64,000 bases of DNA, from contig MU404098.1 of assembly GCA_022695795.1 (NCBI GenBank), positions 1 through 64,000 of the forward strand. The letters are read 5' to 3'. Source of the stretch: Biscogniauxia marginata (Eukaryota; Ascomycota; Sordariomycetes; Xylariales; Xylariaceae). Positions 11,048 to 22,160 of the stretch are shown piece by piece. The stretch's first letter is position 1. Each line of letters opens with the position of its first letter. Both the position numbers and the translations under genes were made by a program. A model generated the notes under the pieces. It made no database searches. It was not told the origin of the DNA and was given only the letters and a program-made list of their open reading frames with translations.

Positions 11048-12005
11048 ATGGGCGAGGGATACCTTATCTTCTCCCCAGCGCCGTACCACATCCTCTCGTA
11101 TGTTCTAACTCGGCAACCCCCCACATCCACATGGAAGCACGCCACCCGCTAAACTTGACGATAGCTACGGTACGCTGCTGGGCACGCAAGTCTTCCACGT
11201 AAGTGGCATTCTCCCATTCCAATTGAGTTTCCAATTGAGTTTGAATACCCTCAAGCTTGAAACGGCCCTTCATGTCTATGTATCCCCGAATTAGATAGTT
11301 GGTAAAATACGTATTCTCACACAAACCCCGCTGCGGTAGACCTTCATCAACTCCGTAACGTCCATCAAGGTGCTCGAGCGGCCGCAGTTCGCCATACTCC
11401 AACGGGCCCTGTTCCCGACGTATTTCGGCATCCAGACTGCCGGGCCCGTCTTGCTCGCCCTGACGTACCCGGGAAGCAGCGTGCTGCGGACCGCGCTGGA
11501 CGGGACTACGACGTCGTCGTCGATCGCTGGCGTGCTGCACTCGTCCAACCGTTGGGGCGTGCTAGTGCCCCTGGTCACCGTCTTCGCCACGGGCCTGGTC
11601 AACTTGGCCTATCTGCTGCCCGAGACGAACAAGGTCACCGCTAAGCGGAGAGAGCAAGGTACGTGCATTTTGTAACGTGTGGTCTTGCGATTTGTTGCGG
11701 TGCCTTGGGAGGCCCCATAGTCCAGCCTTTCGCTTTTTGCTTGGCTTCTATCTAGCTAGTGTATGGAGCCGACGGGAGGGAGCTGTCACCTACATATAGT
11801 TGCGTGCTTGCTAACGGGAACGCCGCCGATCGATGCAGAGAAGGAAGATGGCAAGCAAAGCTATGATGGCCCGCCCCACTCAGAGAAGATGACCGCGCTG
11901 AACAAAGAGTTCGGAAAGCTGCACGGTATCTCGTCGTTGCTTAATCTCATCACCCTGGTCGCAACCGTTGCCTACGGCGTCAACCTATCCTCTCGACTCG
12001 AGTAA
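11048..12005 (+). CDS. TMEM205-like DUF4149 integral membrane protein
   Basis: Exons 11048-11097, 11165-11198, 11340-11658 and 11839-12005 join to 189 residues. The introns begin GTATGT, GTAAGT and GTACGT. The N-terminus reads APYHILSYGTLLGTQVFH, and TFINSVTSIKVLERPQF follows, a pattern typical of fungal DUF4149/TMEM205 proteins. Three to four hydrophobic helices are visible: around YGTLLG, FGIQTAGPVLLALTY, WGVLVPLVTVFATGLVNLAYL and the C-terminal LLNLITLVATVAYGVNL. A basic loop (TNKVTAKRREQ) lies between the last two. Human TMEM205 has been linked to cisplatin resistance; the fungal role is not known. The family is a recognised membrane protein family without a defined enzymatic activity. 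Confidence 0.85.
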
Positions 12006-12536
12006 AGAGCCAGGGCCTCCGCTGTCGAAGAAACATGAGATCGGTATCACGTGTACTTAAACATCCGTCGTATGATAAGAAAAAAGGACATGTGAGCTGG
12101 TGCGAAAAACTTGATGGAGGAACGACATTTGCAAATTGTTTTTTTCAATCTGTAGAGCTAATATGAAAAATGAAGGTCTAGATTGATCTGACCAAATGCA
12201 CATTGCGTGCGAGCACTCAATTTACTCTGATTCTAATGCCCCCATTTCATTCCCAAAGAAACGATAAGCCCCTTAATTCCGGAACGCCTGCTGTAGCCCG
12301 CCCGCTGTGTGGGTATACCCAATGCCTGGTCCCCCAATCCGCGAGTGACCAGGAATCTAAAATAAAACCAGAATACCATCTATGACTCCCCTTAATTGAC
12401 GACTTCGGTACGTGCGCTCAAACCCCTCTGCCCACTCTAACCCTCCCAGAAGAAAGCATGAACCTCAAACAGGGAGAAGACATGAAGGGAAAAAAAGGGT
12501 GGGAAATATAAAATTATATCCCCTTCGGTGAAATTA
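12006..12536. other. convergent intergenic spacer
   Basis: No gene is seen. Two genes converge here, so it should hold the 3' UTRs and polyadenylation signals of both. Confidence 0.4.
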
Positions 12537-13010
12537 CTATAGCCGACCAGCCGAGGCGAGCAGGTCCCTCTTGGCCTCGGCGAACTTGCGCGCCCGGGTC
12601 TCGGGGTCCTCGATCCTGGGCTTCGCCTCGACAGTCGCGGCGCGGTGCACCCAGCCCTGCGCCGACCAGTACGCGGGCTTCTTGGCCAGCTGCTTGGCGA
12701 CGTCGAGCTCGCCCTTCGGCTCGGCGTAGTTGCGGTCGAGGGGCGGCAGGGGGTAGTTGCCTATCACCGGGGACGACGACGGCGAAGAGGTGCTGTTGGC
12801 TTTGGACGAGGAGGGGGACTCGATCGCGGTCGACATGGAGGACGTCGAGGATACCGACGATCGCTTCGATGCGCTCCCGGGGAAATAGCTGTCGGATGCC
12901 TCGGATGGTCTGGTCCGACGGCGGAGGACGCGGGCTTGGGCTCGGGCTCCGTTCTCGGAGGGCGTGCCCCCGATGCTGTAGTCGACGGGGGTGCTGACGT
13001 TTTGACCCAT
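12537..13010 (-). CDS. small conserved-looking protein with N-myristoylation motif
   Basis: This is a single-exon frame of 157 residues. The chosen start gives MGQNVS, a good N-myristoylation signal (Gly2, Ser6), which suggests membrane attachment. A longer upstream Met exists but lies in UTR-like Ser/Tyr-rich sequence. The middle is Ser-rich and probably disordered (about residues 45-90). The C-terminal half is ordered-looking: GNYPLPPLDRNYAEPKGELD, then KKPAYWSAQGWVHRAA, then an Arg/Glu-rich helix ending LLASAGRL. Strong GC bias at third positions across the frame supports coding. I do not recognise a named family. Confidence 0.7.
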   Translation of the reverse strand: MGQNVSTPVDYSIGGTPSENGARAQARVLRRRTRPSEASDSYFPGSASKRSSVSSTSSMSTAIESPSSSKANSTSSPSSSPVIGNYPLPPLDRNYAEPKGELDVAKQLAKKPAYWSAQGWVHRAATVEAKPRIEDPETRARKFAEAKRDLLASAGRL

Positions 13011-14824
13011 TGTGGAAGGTTGTTGTTGAAGAGAACGGGAGGTAGGATAGGTAGTAAGGTAGATAGAGGAAGAATCTACTGTAAGAGATAGATTCCCCGG
13101 CACTCAATCAATGAGAGAGGGTGTTCTCGGCAAAGAAACCCGAAAAATCAATGATCACTTGTGCGTGCTATTTAGTTGAGGACTATCGTTGGAGATAGGA
13201 AGAATCGTGTAAGCTTAGAAGTATCCAGTGCCTTGTTGCATGCAACCTCGGCGTCTAAGTGAGTAGGTAACAGGTAAGTTAAGATACTTAAGATAAGGTA
13301 GAATTGCGGGAGACGGGAGAGGAAGAAACGTGGAAACTATAAGCCCTAAAAATGGGAGAAAGAGAAAGAGAGAGAGAGAGAGCAAGATAGAAACCGGGAA
13401 GAGGGAATAATAGCTTGATTTTTCTTATATATCTCCCCACGATAGCATCAACCGATGTGCGTGTGAGTGAGAGCCACCGACCCCCGGCCTGTGGGACAAA
13501 TCTTACAAGGGACAACCTTACACTACACTACAGCTTTGGTACTTGGAAATGTCACGCCCACCCCCAGCAAGTTTCTCTCATACATACATACCTACACATC
13601 TTTGCGAGTCCCTTCCCTCCCCCCTCCCCTTCCACTTGATTACACGATAAGATCTAACCAATTGTCGTTCTTCCCGTTTCTCGCAGACTGCTGGTTGATT
13701 AATGAGATGAGAAATGTTTGAGTAATGAGGTGAGGAATCCCGTATAAGTGAAATCAGTTCTTCAAAGTGAATGAAAAGGGGGAGGTAATGTTCTACCTAC
13801 ATACGTATGTCTGTCCGTACATACCTAGGTATGCATGTAGTGTAGAAATGCATCCAGGGTCCCTCCCCTCCCCTCCGGATCCACTTCACAATTCATTCAA
13901 TTCATTCACTCATACAAGGTACGCTGATCTTCCACTACTGCGGGTTAATGTACAATGCCAATCGCGAATGAATGAAGGGGTCCAATTGATTTAGAGAGCG
14001 TGGGTCTCGCGATATGGGGGGGGAGGGGGGGAAGTGTATCTCTGTCGATTCTTACGACACAGCGCAGCGCAGCGTCTCTTTCCTACTCCTCCCCGGTGTC
14101 ATACATGCATATGTAGGTGGATATACCTACCTACCTAGTCGTGGGGGTGCGCACGCATCCCAAGAGCAATACCCCTAGTTAGAAATCCGGCACGCAAGAG
14201 GAAAAATAAAAATTTGAAAAATTACAAAGGCGAGACGAAAGGTAGAAAAAAAAGGATAAAAGGGCATACATAACTCGGTTTCCCATTGCTACAGATTTCG
14301 TGGTTCCGCCCTCTCCCCCTAAACCGGAGAACATAAGAAAAGGACGGGGATTGTTGTTTCACTCACGAGACCTCTACCCAGAAATATTGCGGCTATCTTT
14401 AATGTCAACACTTTGCACCATCCCCCCCCCTGTATGCACATACAGTACCTATGTGAACCTCTTCCGGGGAATTGGTATTTATTATTCGGAACTAGCGCCA
14501 ATGCCGCCTTTACTCAGGCTCGGCGCAGCCCATGCTCGGTCACGTGCCCCGAGCAGCTGGATTCATCAAAAGATTTATGAACAGTTATGCAAAGAAAACG
14601 GATCTTATATGCACCCTGCTTTGCTTTAGAATTCATTACTGGATCCTTCCCGTTGTGAAATAGATCTAATCAAAACATTCAGAGCCCTTCATTGGCAGCC
14701 ATTAAGGCACCTTGGACAGCAAGGCTACCAATACCCAAGATCACTGCCATCAACATCTATCATCATCAGCCCAAGTAATCCTGCCATCAGAGTGTTCGTG
14801 AAAATAACGCCTGCCTTCGACATG
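13011..14824. other. 1.8-kb gene-free stretch
   Basis: It contains simple repeats: a (GA)n run near 13360-13382, a G-rich run near 14018-14035, and several TACC/GGTA tracts near 13800 and 14120. Short open frames here lack coding character. Confidence 0.5.
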
Positions 14825-16120
14825 CTACTCCCAATAATTCCTACCTCTGCTCTTTTTGTTTGAATGATCCATGAGAAGATCCTTGCGACCACGACGCTTT
14901 TCGTTTCTGGGCACTGTTACTACTATATCGTAGCCACCTTCAATTTCGTCTACTTCGTAGGCGTTCGTCGTATCCTGCGGCTCCACGTCTGGCACAGGTA
15001 GAAGAGTGCCTTCGGCGATAGCATGGAGGCCACCGCCACGCTGCTTCCAGTGCTCCTTTAGCTGGTCTCTTAGGGCGTACGACTGTTTCCTGGAGTGATC
15101 CTGAACATTCCTGAGCTCTCTCCGGCCCTGGTTGTGCTCTGAGTGGGAGTTCTTTAGATTTGTCGACGTGATGGGACACTGGTGATATTTAAGCACGCCG
15201 TCCTCCGACGGAGCAGAATAGTGAGCAAAAAAGTTTATATTAGTGCCGTTCGTTGTAAAAGTTATAATCTCGGCATGGCCCGGGGGGTCAGGGTTTCCGA
15301 TGTACGAGAGTGCTTGGTTCCGTGAATAAAGAAGGGCTGATCCGACATAGGCGCTTTGCAGCCTCGCTTCTTCCATATCCTTTCCATGTCCCTCCCACTC
15401 CCCGGCTAAATGCGGTAATATCACGGAGTAAGTGTCGTCCTTAACAAAAACCGCCCCGTTGATATACTCGTCGACCGGGAATGGAAGAAATTCCTCCATC
15501 CGAAGCCCCTCAACAAAATCGGTCTGCGGCGCAGAGAGACCGTTGTTGAAGCCAACGTCTTTGGGAAAGCCCGTGAATGCCTGGTTGAGCATCATTTCAT
15601 AACCGTCATCATTGCCGCCGTTATCGCGATACTCTTTCAACAGCTTCCTGCCTGTCTCAAAAACCATGATAGCCTCGTTAATGACGTGCTCAGTTTTGTT
15701 AGTATAGTGCTTGTATGCTGACTGGGGTGAAGGTGTTTCGCGAGCTCTGGCGAGTTGTTTGCGGATATTCTCAAAGCTCTTAGGTCGCTGAGATTTCGCG
15801 GGTGGGAGAATACCATTCTTATTGGCCTGAATAGCGAAACCAGATGACGTCGTTGACGACTCGATTGTAGAGTCCGACGGGCCAGACGTGAGTGCCTTTC
15901 CCCCCTTGTTCTTCGCCATCTTGTTAAACAGGGCCAGGTTTTGCCGCGTTAACCGCGCTCGATTTAGCTGGTACTCATCGTCATTGCTATCGGTGTCGAT
16001 CTGCCGTTTCCGCAATGGCGTGGCTGGAGTGATTTGTTCTGGTTCCTCAACCATGGGCTTAAGGGACGAGGAGCATAGACGCTCCGACTGCTGCGGAATC
16101 GTCTGCTCGGGCTCTATCAT
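14825..16120 (-). CDS. PD-(D/E)XK nuclease-like fungal protein of unknown role
   Basis: This is one uninterrupted frame of 431 residues. The N-terminus is polar, with a basic patch near 37-39. The core, about residues 135-345, resembles a family of multicopy fungal proteins with a restriction-endonuclease-like fold. Its marks include APQTDFVEGL (Asp201), VILPHLAGEWEG (Glu241), QSAYVGSALLYSRNQAL, YIGNPDPPGHAE and LRDQLKEHWKQR. In my recollection of relatives the sequence after the Glu is E-W-K; here it is E-W-E, so the usual catalytic Lys may be missing. The C-terminus is basic (EKRRGRK, KKSRGR), consistent with nuclear targeting. It lacks introns, unlike most neighbours, and stands in a repeat-bearing, gene-poor stretch, so it may be a mobile or accessory gene. 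Family assignment is tentative. Confidence 0.6.
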   Translation of the reverse strand: MIEPEQTIPQQSERLCSSSLKPMVEEPEQITPATPLRKRQIDTDSNDDEYQLNRARLTRQNLALFNKMAKNKGGKALTSGPSDSTIESSTTSSGFAIQANKNGILPPAKSQRPKSFENIRKQLARARETPSPQSAYKHYTNKTEHVINEAIMVFETGRKLLKEYRDNGGNDDGYEMMLNQAFTGFPKDVGFNNGLSAPQTDFVEGLRMEEFLPFPVDEYINGAVFVKDDTYSVILPHLAGEWEGHGKDMEEARLQSAYVGSALLYSRNQALSYIGNPDPPGHAEIITFTTNGTNINFFAHYSAPSEDGVLKYHQCPITSTNLKNSHSEHNQGRRELRNVQDHSRKQSYALRDQLKEHWKQRGGGLHAIAEGTLLPVPDVEPQDTTNAYEVDEIEGGYDIVVTVPRNEKRRGRKDLLMDHSNKKSRGRNYWE

Positions 16121-16565
16121 TATACCTCGTCAGCCTAACTTGCAACAGCATCTAGCAGCTTTTCTTGCGAGGCCTTGGGCAGTCTCAAACAACTACGGCG
16201 GTTCTGCATCTTGAAGACTCCGCCCATGATGAAGAATATGCTGGTGTACAAAGGAGGATGAGTTTTGTATCAGAGCTACGTCGAGGTGGTCTCCCAACCA
16301 ATCCGGTAGATTTAAGCTTAGGCATTCCAGGCACTAAACAGTGGGGGCGCTAAAAATGATTGGTCATCCAATCCTGCGATCATGCGGGGTGGTTCGTGTG
16401 ACCTTCTATTGGCTGAAAGCCGTTCGTATCTCCCTAAGCGCGCTAGTGGTCTCGCCAGCCGCGCACCTGATCAAGCCTTTTTCATCTTCTCTCCTAATCG
16501 GGCAATCTAAACAGGCTCGCTGACTCCACAGAACCTTTAGCGGTCCTTATTGTCGACCTGCTACA

Positions 16566-16733
16566 ATGCCTTCCACGCAAGAAATCGCATCGAAGCAAGC
16601 GCAGATCTCGGCACTACTTACCGCAGGGTGTACGAATGCACAGATGAAGGAGTGGTATTTTGAGTATAAAAAGCTCGCTGAAGAGCTCAAGGCGGCTGAG
16701 GCTACGCAGACAACGGCGCCGAAGACCACTTAA
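16566..16733 (+). CDS. possible 55-residue micro-protein
   Basis: The frame starts ATGCCTTCC with A at -3 and ends TAA. It encodes 55 residues with balanced composition: a helical, charged segment (AQMKEWYFEYKKLAEELKAAEA) flanked by Thr/Ala-rich ends. The amphipathic pattern and absence of low-complexity bias make it look real. It has no recognised family and could be chance at this length. It reads away from the PD-(D/E)XK-like gene 445 bp away. Confidence 0.35.
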   Translation: MPSTQEIASKQAQISALLTAGCTNAQMKEWYFEYKKLAEELKAAEATQTTAPKTT

Positions 16734-16746
16734 CCTTATATTAGCT

Positions 16747-16766
16747 AAAAATGGACGACCATTTTT
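16747..16766. repeat. hairpin AAAAATGG-ACGA-CCATTTTT
   Basis: A perfect 8-bp stem with a 4-nt loop lies 13 bp after the stop of the small open frame. It overlaps one copy of the repeated GCTAAAAATG decamer. Confidence 0.7.
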
Positions 16767-17231
16767 CAGATAGCGCTCAAGCGACTAAAAATGTCAACTA
16801 ATTCCATCACGTTGATGGAGGCGCCGAGATCGCGGCTTTCACAATGTATGGCGGCCTTTTAAGTAATCAGAATCGGACATGAATACTAAGGCCCGAGAGG
16901 GGGTACGAAATTCTAATTCATCAATGCAAGTTGGGCATCATGATACGCTGGTGCAGTAGTACGACGTTTATGATTATACGAGTATTTCCCGTAAACAAAA
17001 CGCTTAGCGAATGACCGTTATTACGTTAAAAATATCCTCTCACAGTCAAATTTATGCAAATTCTCTTTTTTATGATCTATTGAATGGGGGCTTAAATCAG
17101 GGCTGATCTCAGGCCGAGCTCAGGCCAAGCTCCGGCTTAAAGCGGCGTGGCTCAGGTTCGCATTTGGCACCTTGGTGGGCATGGACATTCTATCCCCAAG
17201 GTTCTGGAACACGAGAACAGCTTTTTGTCCT

Positions 17232-17267
17232 TATAATATAATATTAATATAATATTAATATAATATT
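17232..17267. repeat. AT-only tandem repeat (about 11-bp TAATATAATAT unit)
   Basis: Three near-identical A/T units make an easily melted tract. It sits in gene-free DNA. Confidence 0.8.
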
Positions 17268-17972
17268 TAGTACATACGATATCTATCTGTGCCAGGGCTA
17301 TCAATTAGAAGGGGCGGATAGGATGGCAACACTGAAAGATCGATTTTAGATGTCCACAGACGGCGAAGTTGTGGTAGCGAAAGATCTACAATGTCTCGAA
17401 ATATGTGTGTTCCATCCGTGGGAAACCAAGGTGGTATTCTCTTTGATGCAGGGCAGCAGCTAACCCAAGGCTACATATGCAGCATGTACATATATTTGTG
17501 ATAGGCTTGAAGCCGCTTGCATGATTTGTAGGCGGTGAGCTACACCACGGCACGAATCAGGAGTCTTACCTTTCGTCTACAGGAATTTCGTGGCGGGGCC
17601 TTGTGACCTACCATTACTGCCCGGTTTCGTGGGGATCCTAGTCATGAACCTCCCACTGTTGCAGCAGTATGCGATACGTTTGTGTAGTTTTCAATTGGTA
17701 TCAGTGGTAGCCAATGCTATTGACGCTACTAGCGTTGTTGGCTACATGCTCTTTTAGGAATGCATTTGTAACATCCCTGCAGCTCTTCCTCTAGCTAAAA
17801 ATGACGCTTTGTGTTGATGCTGTTCTTGCGTCTCGCGACAGATCTCTGGAGTTGGGCGGCACAACTGCGTCATTTATGCAGTGTAAGACAATTCAGTATA
17901 GTGGCAAAGTCGGGTATGCGTGAGCGCAGGACCAGTACCACAGGGCCACGCTACGTCGTCGACGAAGCCTCT

Positions 17973-19219
17973 TTACTTCTGTTTCGCCTTCTGTCTCTTG
18001 GCCAGATCGCCTGGAGGGATTGCCTTCGATGTCGTTGGTGTCTTATATGGTCTTAAGCTTGGGACGAGGGCACCGATCTGTTTCTGGTAAAGCTTGTACT
18101 CTGGGTATTTCCCAGCAGTAATCAACTCGGTGAGCCAAGTCGACCCCTGAAACAGCATAACCAGGCCCAGTGATCCCAAACCCGCCCAGCTATATAGGGT
18201 TTTGCTCGCATAACAACTCCATTGATACAAAACAAACCAAATGGTCTGTTCGGCGGTAAAGTTCGGGTGTCGGCAATACGCCCACAGTCCCGTCGTGATA
18301 AAGCCTCGATCGAGGTCTTCCTGGGATAACCTACTTCCACGAGGAATCTTGGCTGTCTTTTGATATTCTTTCTTGGCTGCTTGGTAGTCTGAGATTTTAT
18401 CAGCACTTGATCCCCAATCGAGCATGTTACGGGAATAACGGACCCCATTGTTGTTGGTCACTAAACCATTCGGAAATAATCAGTCCAAGCTGGATAGCCG
18501 TAAAAGCTATATCGGCGGTCGTGATGCTCGGTTCGAACTTAGAGGCTAATAAGATGACGTATGTCGGTGCCGCGAGGAGAAAGAGTAGTATGCTCTGTAT
18601 AAATGAGATGAAGGTTACGTTGAACACGAAGAACAAGACCGCAGGAACCCGACCTCGAACGATTTCCCTGAATGGAGTGTGAGCTGCCTTTTCCTAAGTG
18701 AAGAGCATACATGAGAATTTGACAAACCATCGATAGTCCTCAGAGCCAACGGTATACCCGCCTTTGCGCCAGTAGTTGAAAGTCAATCGAGCCTACACAT
18801 AGCGGTAGGTCAATAAGATAGATTGGGTACTGGGTCTGGCAGGTAGGTTGTTGGCTTACACTCCAGACCGTGCTCCATAGCAATACCAGATGAAGTCTCT
18901 GGCTTGGGAGTTTGTTGAGATGAGACCAAGCGGCGAATTGTGCATTGTATATTGTCGGCAACAAGCTCCACAGGCGGTCGATCTGCGAGTAGTTTCGGTT
19001 AATCTCGGAGACCACCAGACAGACAGCACCCAGGAATATAGAGAAAGCCAGTCCCGATATGAGCGGATTGGTGCTGGTGTATAAGTCGAGCAGGGAGTCC
19101 CGGTTCGACACGGCGCCGGCTACCTTCCATGGAAGCTCGTAGAGTTGCGGTAGGAAGGGCTCGACGACTTTCGAGTATTCGGCACAGTCTTCGAGACTCT
19201 GGAGCGATGACAATGCCAT
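17973..19219 (-). CDS. DUF1295 / steroid 5-alpha-reductase-like membrane protein
   Basis: Exons 19219-18860, 18792-18728, 18667-18444 and 18388-17973 give 354 residues with consistent phases. Introns are 67, 60 and 55 nt; the third starts GTCCGT, a weak donor, but is needed to join SDQQQW to DYQAAKKEYQ. The family reduces or methylates lipid-like substrates in membranes, usually the ER. Several hydrophobic helices are visible (PLISGLAFSIFLGAVCLVV, VLFFVFNVTFISFIQSILLFLLAAP, IAFTAIQLGLII). The conserved C-terminal block GLWAYCRHPNFTAEQTIWFVLY carries the Arg-His-Pro-Asn motif that binds cofactor in this superfamily, followed by TAGKYPEYKLYQKQIGALVPS. A Lys-rich tail (KRQKAKQK) could act as an ER retention signal. 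Substrate is unknown. The gene is divergent from top3. Confidence 0.88.
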
Positions 19220-19891
19220 GTTGTTGGGTGGGGGGGTTCCGATTATTTAGTAGCAGGTGGTATGAGAATATGTCAAAGCTTGGGTAAGTATCTAACTGCC
19301 GTGGTGGTTTGAACTACATGTAGGAGCTGCTCAACCCGTAGCGTACGTCATGACTTCTCTTTTTCTTGAAGCTAACGAAGTCCGTCAGACCCGTCACAAA
19401 AAGCTGCCTCTGAAGAAGCTCAAGAAGCACAGGCCACTTTGTTGGGTGTTTAGGTAAGCCTTAGGTACAGGGGTTGTCAGCCCGGCAATAGGTAGTACAA
19501 TGGGGCCGAGCTTTCGACCTCGACTGAACAACCAATCAGCAGTTCAAACCGCAACTCAAGTACCTAATGTTATTCCGTATTATTGACATTTTAGTAGTGT
19601 ATAATAAAAAAACTTCACCTGCGAGAACTAACAACCACAACCACAACCACAACCACAACCCTTAGGTATCAGCTAGCACCTAAAGAGCATGATATTCGTG
19701 ACTCAACCTCTGAGGCGTAGGATGGAGCAGAACTCTGCCAAGAGCGCTTCGACATGGTTATCGGCATGGCTTTTCTGCGAATGAATTATTTAGTTAGCCG
19801 CCGATGTCCACGCTCGAAGGCGCGTCGGGTAGCAGCGAGTGCTCTCACAACTTCACCACCACTATACATACAATTCCGCCTTAAATCCACC
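19220..19891. promoter_or_regulatory. shared divergent promoter of DUF1295 gene and top3
   Basis: The 672-bp spacer contains an (ACAACC)n-type microsatellite at about 19630-19660 just upstream of top3. No gene is seen. Confidence 0.45.
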
Positions 19892-22160
19892 ATGAAGGTA
19901 CTTTGTGTCGCCGAGAAGCCTTCCATTGCCAAAGCCGTAGCGGGCCACCTCTCTGGCGGCCAAGTGCAAGTCGTTCGTCTCTTCTCCCCCCTTAGCTTGG
20001 CCTGTGAGCTTCGCTCGCTGATGCTAAGCTGCTGTAGCATACCACGCCAGAAAAATACATCAAGAACTATGTCTTCGACTACGACTTTGGTCATCCCTGG
20101 GGCAGGTGCCAGGTTACCATGACCTCTGTCCTAGGCCATATCACCGCCGCTGTGTTCCCTCCCCAATACAAGAAATGGGACTATCCACCGCCGGACCAGT
20201 TGTTCGATGCGCCCGTCAATATCGTCGTCGCCGAGGTAGGTCTATTCATTCTACCTCTCCCTCCCGCTGGTGGTTTCTCAAAAGGTTATCGCGCAGGACA
20301 AGACGAAAGTAGCCGAGAATATCGAGAAGCAGGCTCGCTTTGCTAATGCACTCTGCATATGGACTGATTGTGACCGAGAGGGCGAGCACATAGGATATGA
20401 GATTTGTGAAGCCGCTAAGAAAGGCAACAGGACACTCGATATCAAGAGAGCCAGGTTCAGCAATATCGAGAGAGCGTTAGTGCCAATTGATACTCCGTGC
20501 CCCCCCCCGGACACATTCTTTGCTGACATGGCCAAGACACATTTTAAATGCATCCCGAAACCTGATTAACCTCGATCATAAGCAAGTGAATGCAGTTGCT
20601 TCTCGAATCGAACTAGATCTGCGGACAGGATATGCATTTACTCGTTTCCTGACAACGAGCCTTAGGACACTCGGCGGTCCTTTCGAAAAATTACTTCTTA
20701 GTTATGGTACGTCTAGTTTAATACCGTCAAGGGCCATATATCTAACTCTTTAGGATCTTGTCAATTTCCAACACTCGGCTTTGTCGTCGACCGCTATAAT
20801 AAAGTGAGGAATTTCAAGCCAGAGCCATTCTGGAGAATCAAAGTTATGCACAAACGAGAAGGTATCAATGTCAATTTTAGTTGGGCACGTACTCGGTTGT
20901 TCGACAGAGCCGCCACCGTCGTTCTCTATGAGCGATGTCTCACGGCCAAAAAGGCAAAGGTCACCAAGGTCCAGGAGAAGCCGACGATAAAGCCCAAGCC
21001 ATTGCCATTGACGACGGTAGAGTTGCAGAAAATGGCAACAAGGTTCTTGAGTATGACTGGTCAACAAGCGATGGAAGCTGCCGAGAATCTCTACAATAAG
21101 GGATTTATCAGCTATCCAAGAACAGAGACTGATCGGTTCGACTCGGGGATGAATCTTCGCGCTTTGGTCCAGAAGCAAACGACTTCCCAATCCTGGGGGG
21201 CATTCGCGCAGAACCTTGTGGACGGTGGGTTCCAAGACCCGCGACAGGGACGCAACGACGATAAAGCGCATCCCCCGATCCACCCCGTCACATTTGTCGC
21301 GCCGTCGGCGCTCAATGAAAACGAGAAGAAGGTCTATGAATTCGTAGTCAGGCGGTTTCTTGCCTGCTGCTCAGAAGATGCCAAAGGCGTCGCTACAGAC
21401 ATCGATATTTTATACGGCGAAGAATCCTTCCATGCACATGGGGTCGTTGTGTTAGAACGAAACTATTTGGAGGTCTATGTATACGATAAGTGGACAGGCA
21501 CCGTGCAGTTGCCCAGATTCACGGTTGGGGAACAGTTCGAACCGACTGAAGCGCTTATGACAGAAGGAAAGACTGCACCACCTAATTACCTCACCGAAGC
21601 TGATTTGATTGCCCTCATGGACGCCAACGGGATTGGAACGGATGCCACGATGGCTGAGCATATACAGAAGATCCAAGAAAGAGACTACGTTCGCACAGTG
21701 CCCCGTACTGCCCGTTCAGAAGATGAGGGCGATGAGGCAGGGCATGCACCGGCGGCACGAGGGGGACGTGGGGGCCGGGGTCGGGGTCGGGGTCGGGGTG
21801 GGAGGGGAGGGGCTACGAGAAGCACAGGAGGAGGGGTGAAGGAATTCATCCCGACCCAGCTGGGCGTAGCTCTAATCGAAGGGTTCGACAAAATGAACTT
21901 CGAGACCAGCCTGAGCAAGCCGTTTCTTCGAAAGGAATTCGAATTAAAGATGAGAGCCATCTGCGAGGGACAGTCAACGAAGGAGGTTGTCTTAAACGAG
22001 AGTATCCAACAATATCGCCGTGTCTACATGCAATCACAACAAAAGCTATCAGTTCTCAAAGCGGTAAGCACATTCTCCGTCTGAACTCATTTCAAGCATA
22101 ACAGTACTAAACGAGAATGTATAGGCTTGCCGAGACTATGTCCTCCGAAATGGTGGTTGA
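19892..22160 (+). CDS. top3: DNA topoisomerase III (type IA)
   Basis: Type IA topoisomerase works with RecQ helicase and Rmi1 to dissolve recombination intermediates in the nucleus. Exons: 19892-19972, 20038-20235, 20285-20475, 20537-20706, 20754-22063 and 22125-22160, giving 661 residues. The first donor could instead be 3 nt earlier, with no frame effect. The Toprim domain opens MKVLCVAEKPSIAKAVAGHLSG and contains WTDCDREGE; the VTMTSVLGH segment follows the first intron. The catalytic tyrosine is in GFISYPRTETDRF (Tyr334). SCQFPTLGFVVDRY, NDDKAHPPIHP and the GIGTDATMAEHI block are all standard for the family. An RGG-type Gly/Arg stretch, encoded around 21755-21815, interrupts the conserved C-terminal part and may bind RNA or DNA. 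The final 12-codon exon ends AACRDYVLRNGG. The protein is close to yeast Top3 in length and has no zinc-finger tail. Confidence 0.95.

Larger units (their letters stand above)
16121..17972. other. 1.85-kb repeat-bearing stretch
   Basis: Apart from a possible micro-gene (annotated separately) no gene is seen. It holds three exact copies of the decamer GCTAAAAATG (16349, 16744, 17794), a variant at 16784, a hairpin at 16747-16766 and an AT tandem repeat at 17232-17267. Confidence 0.5.
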
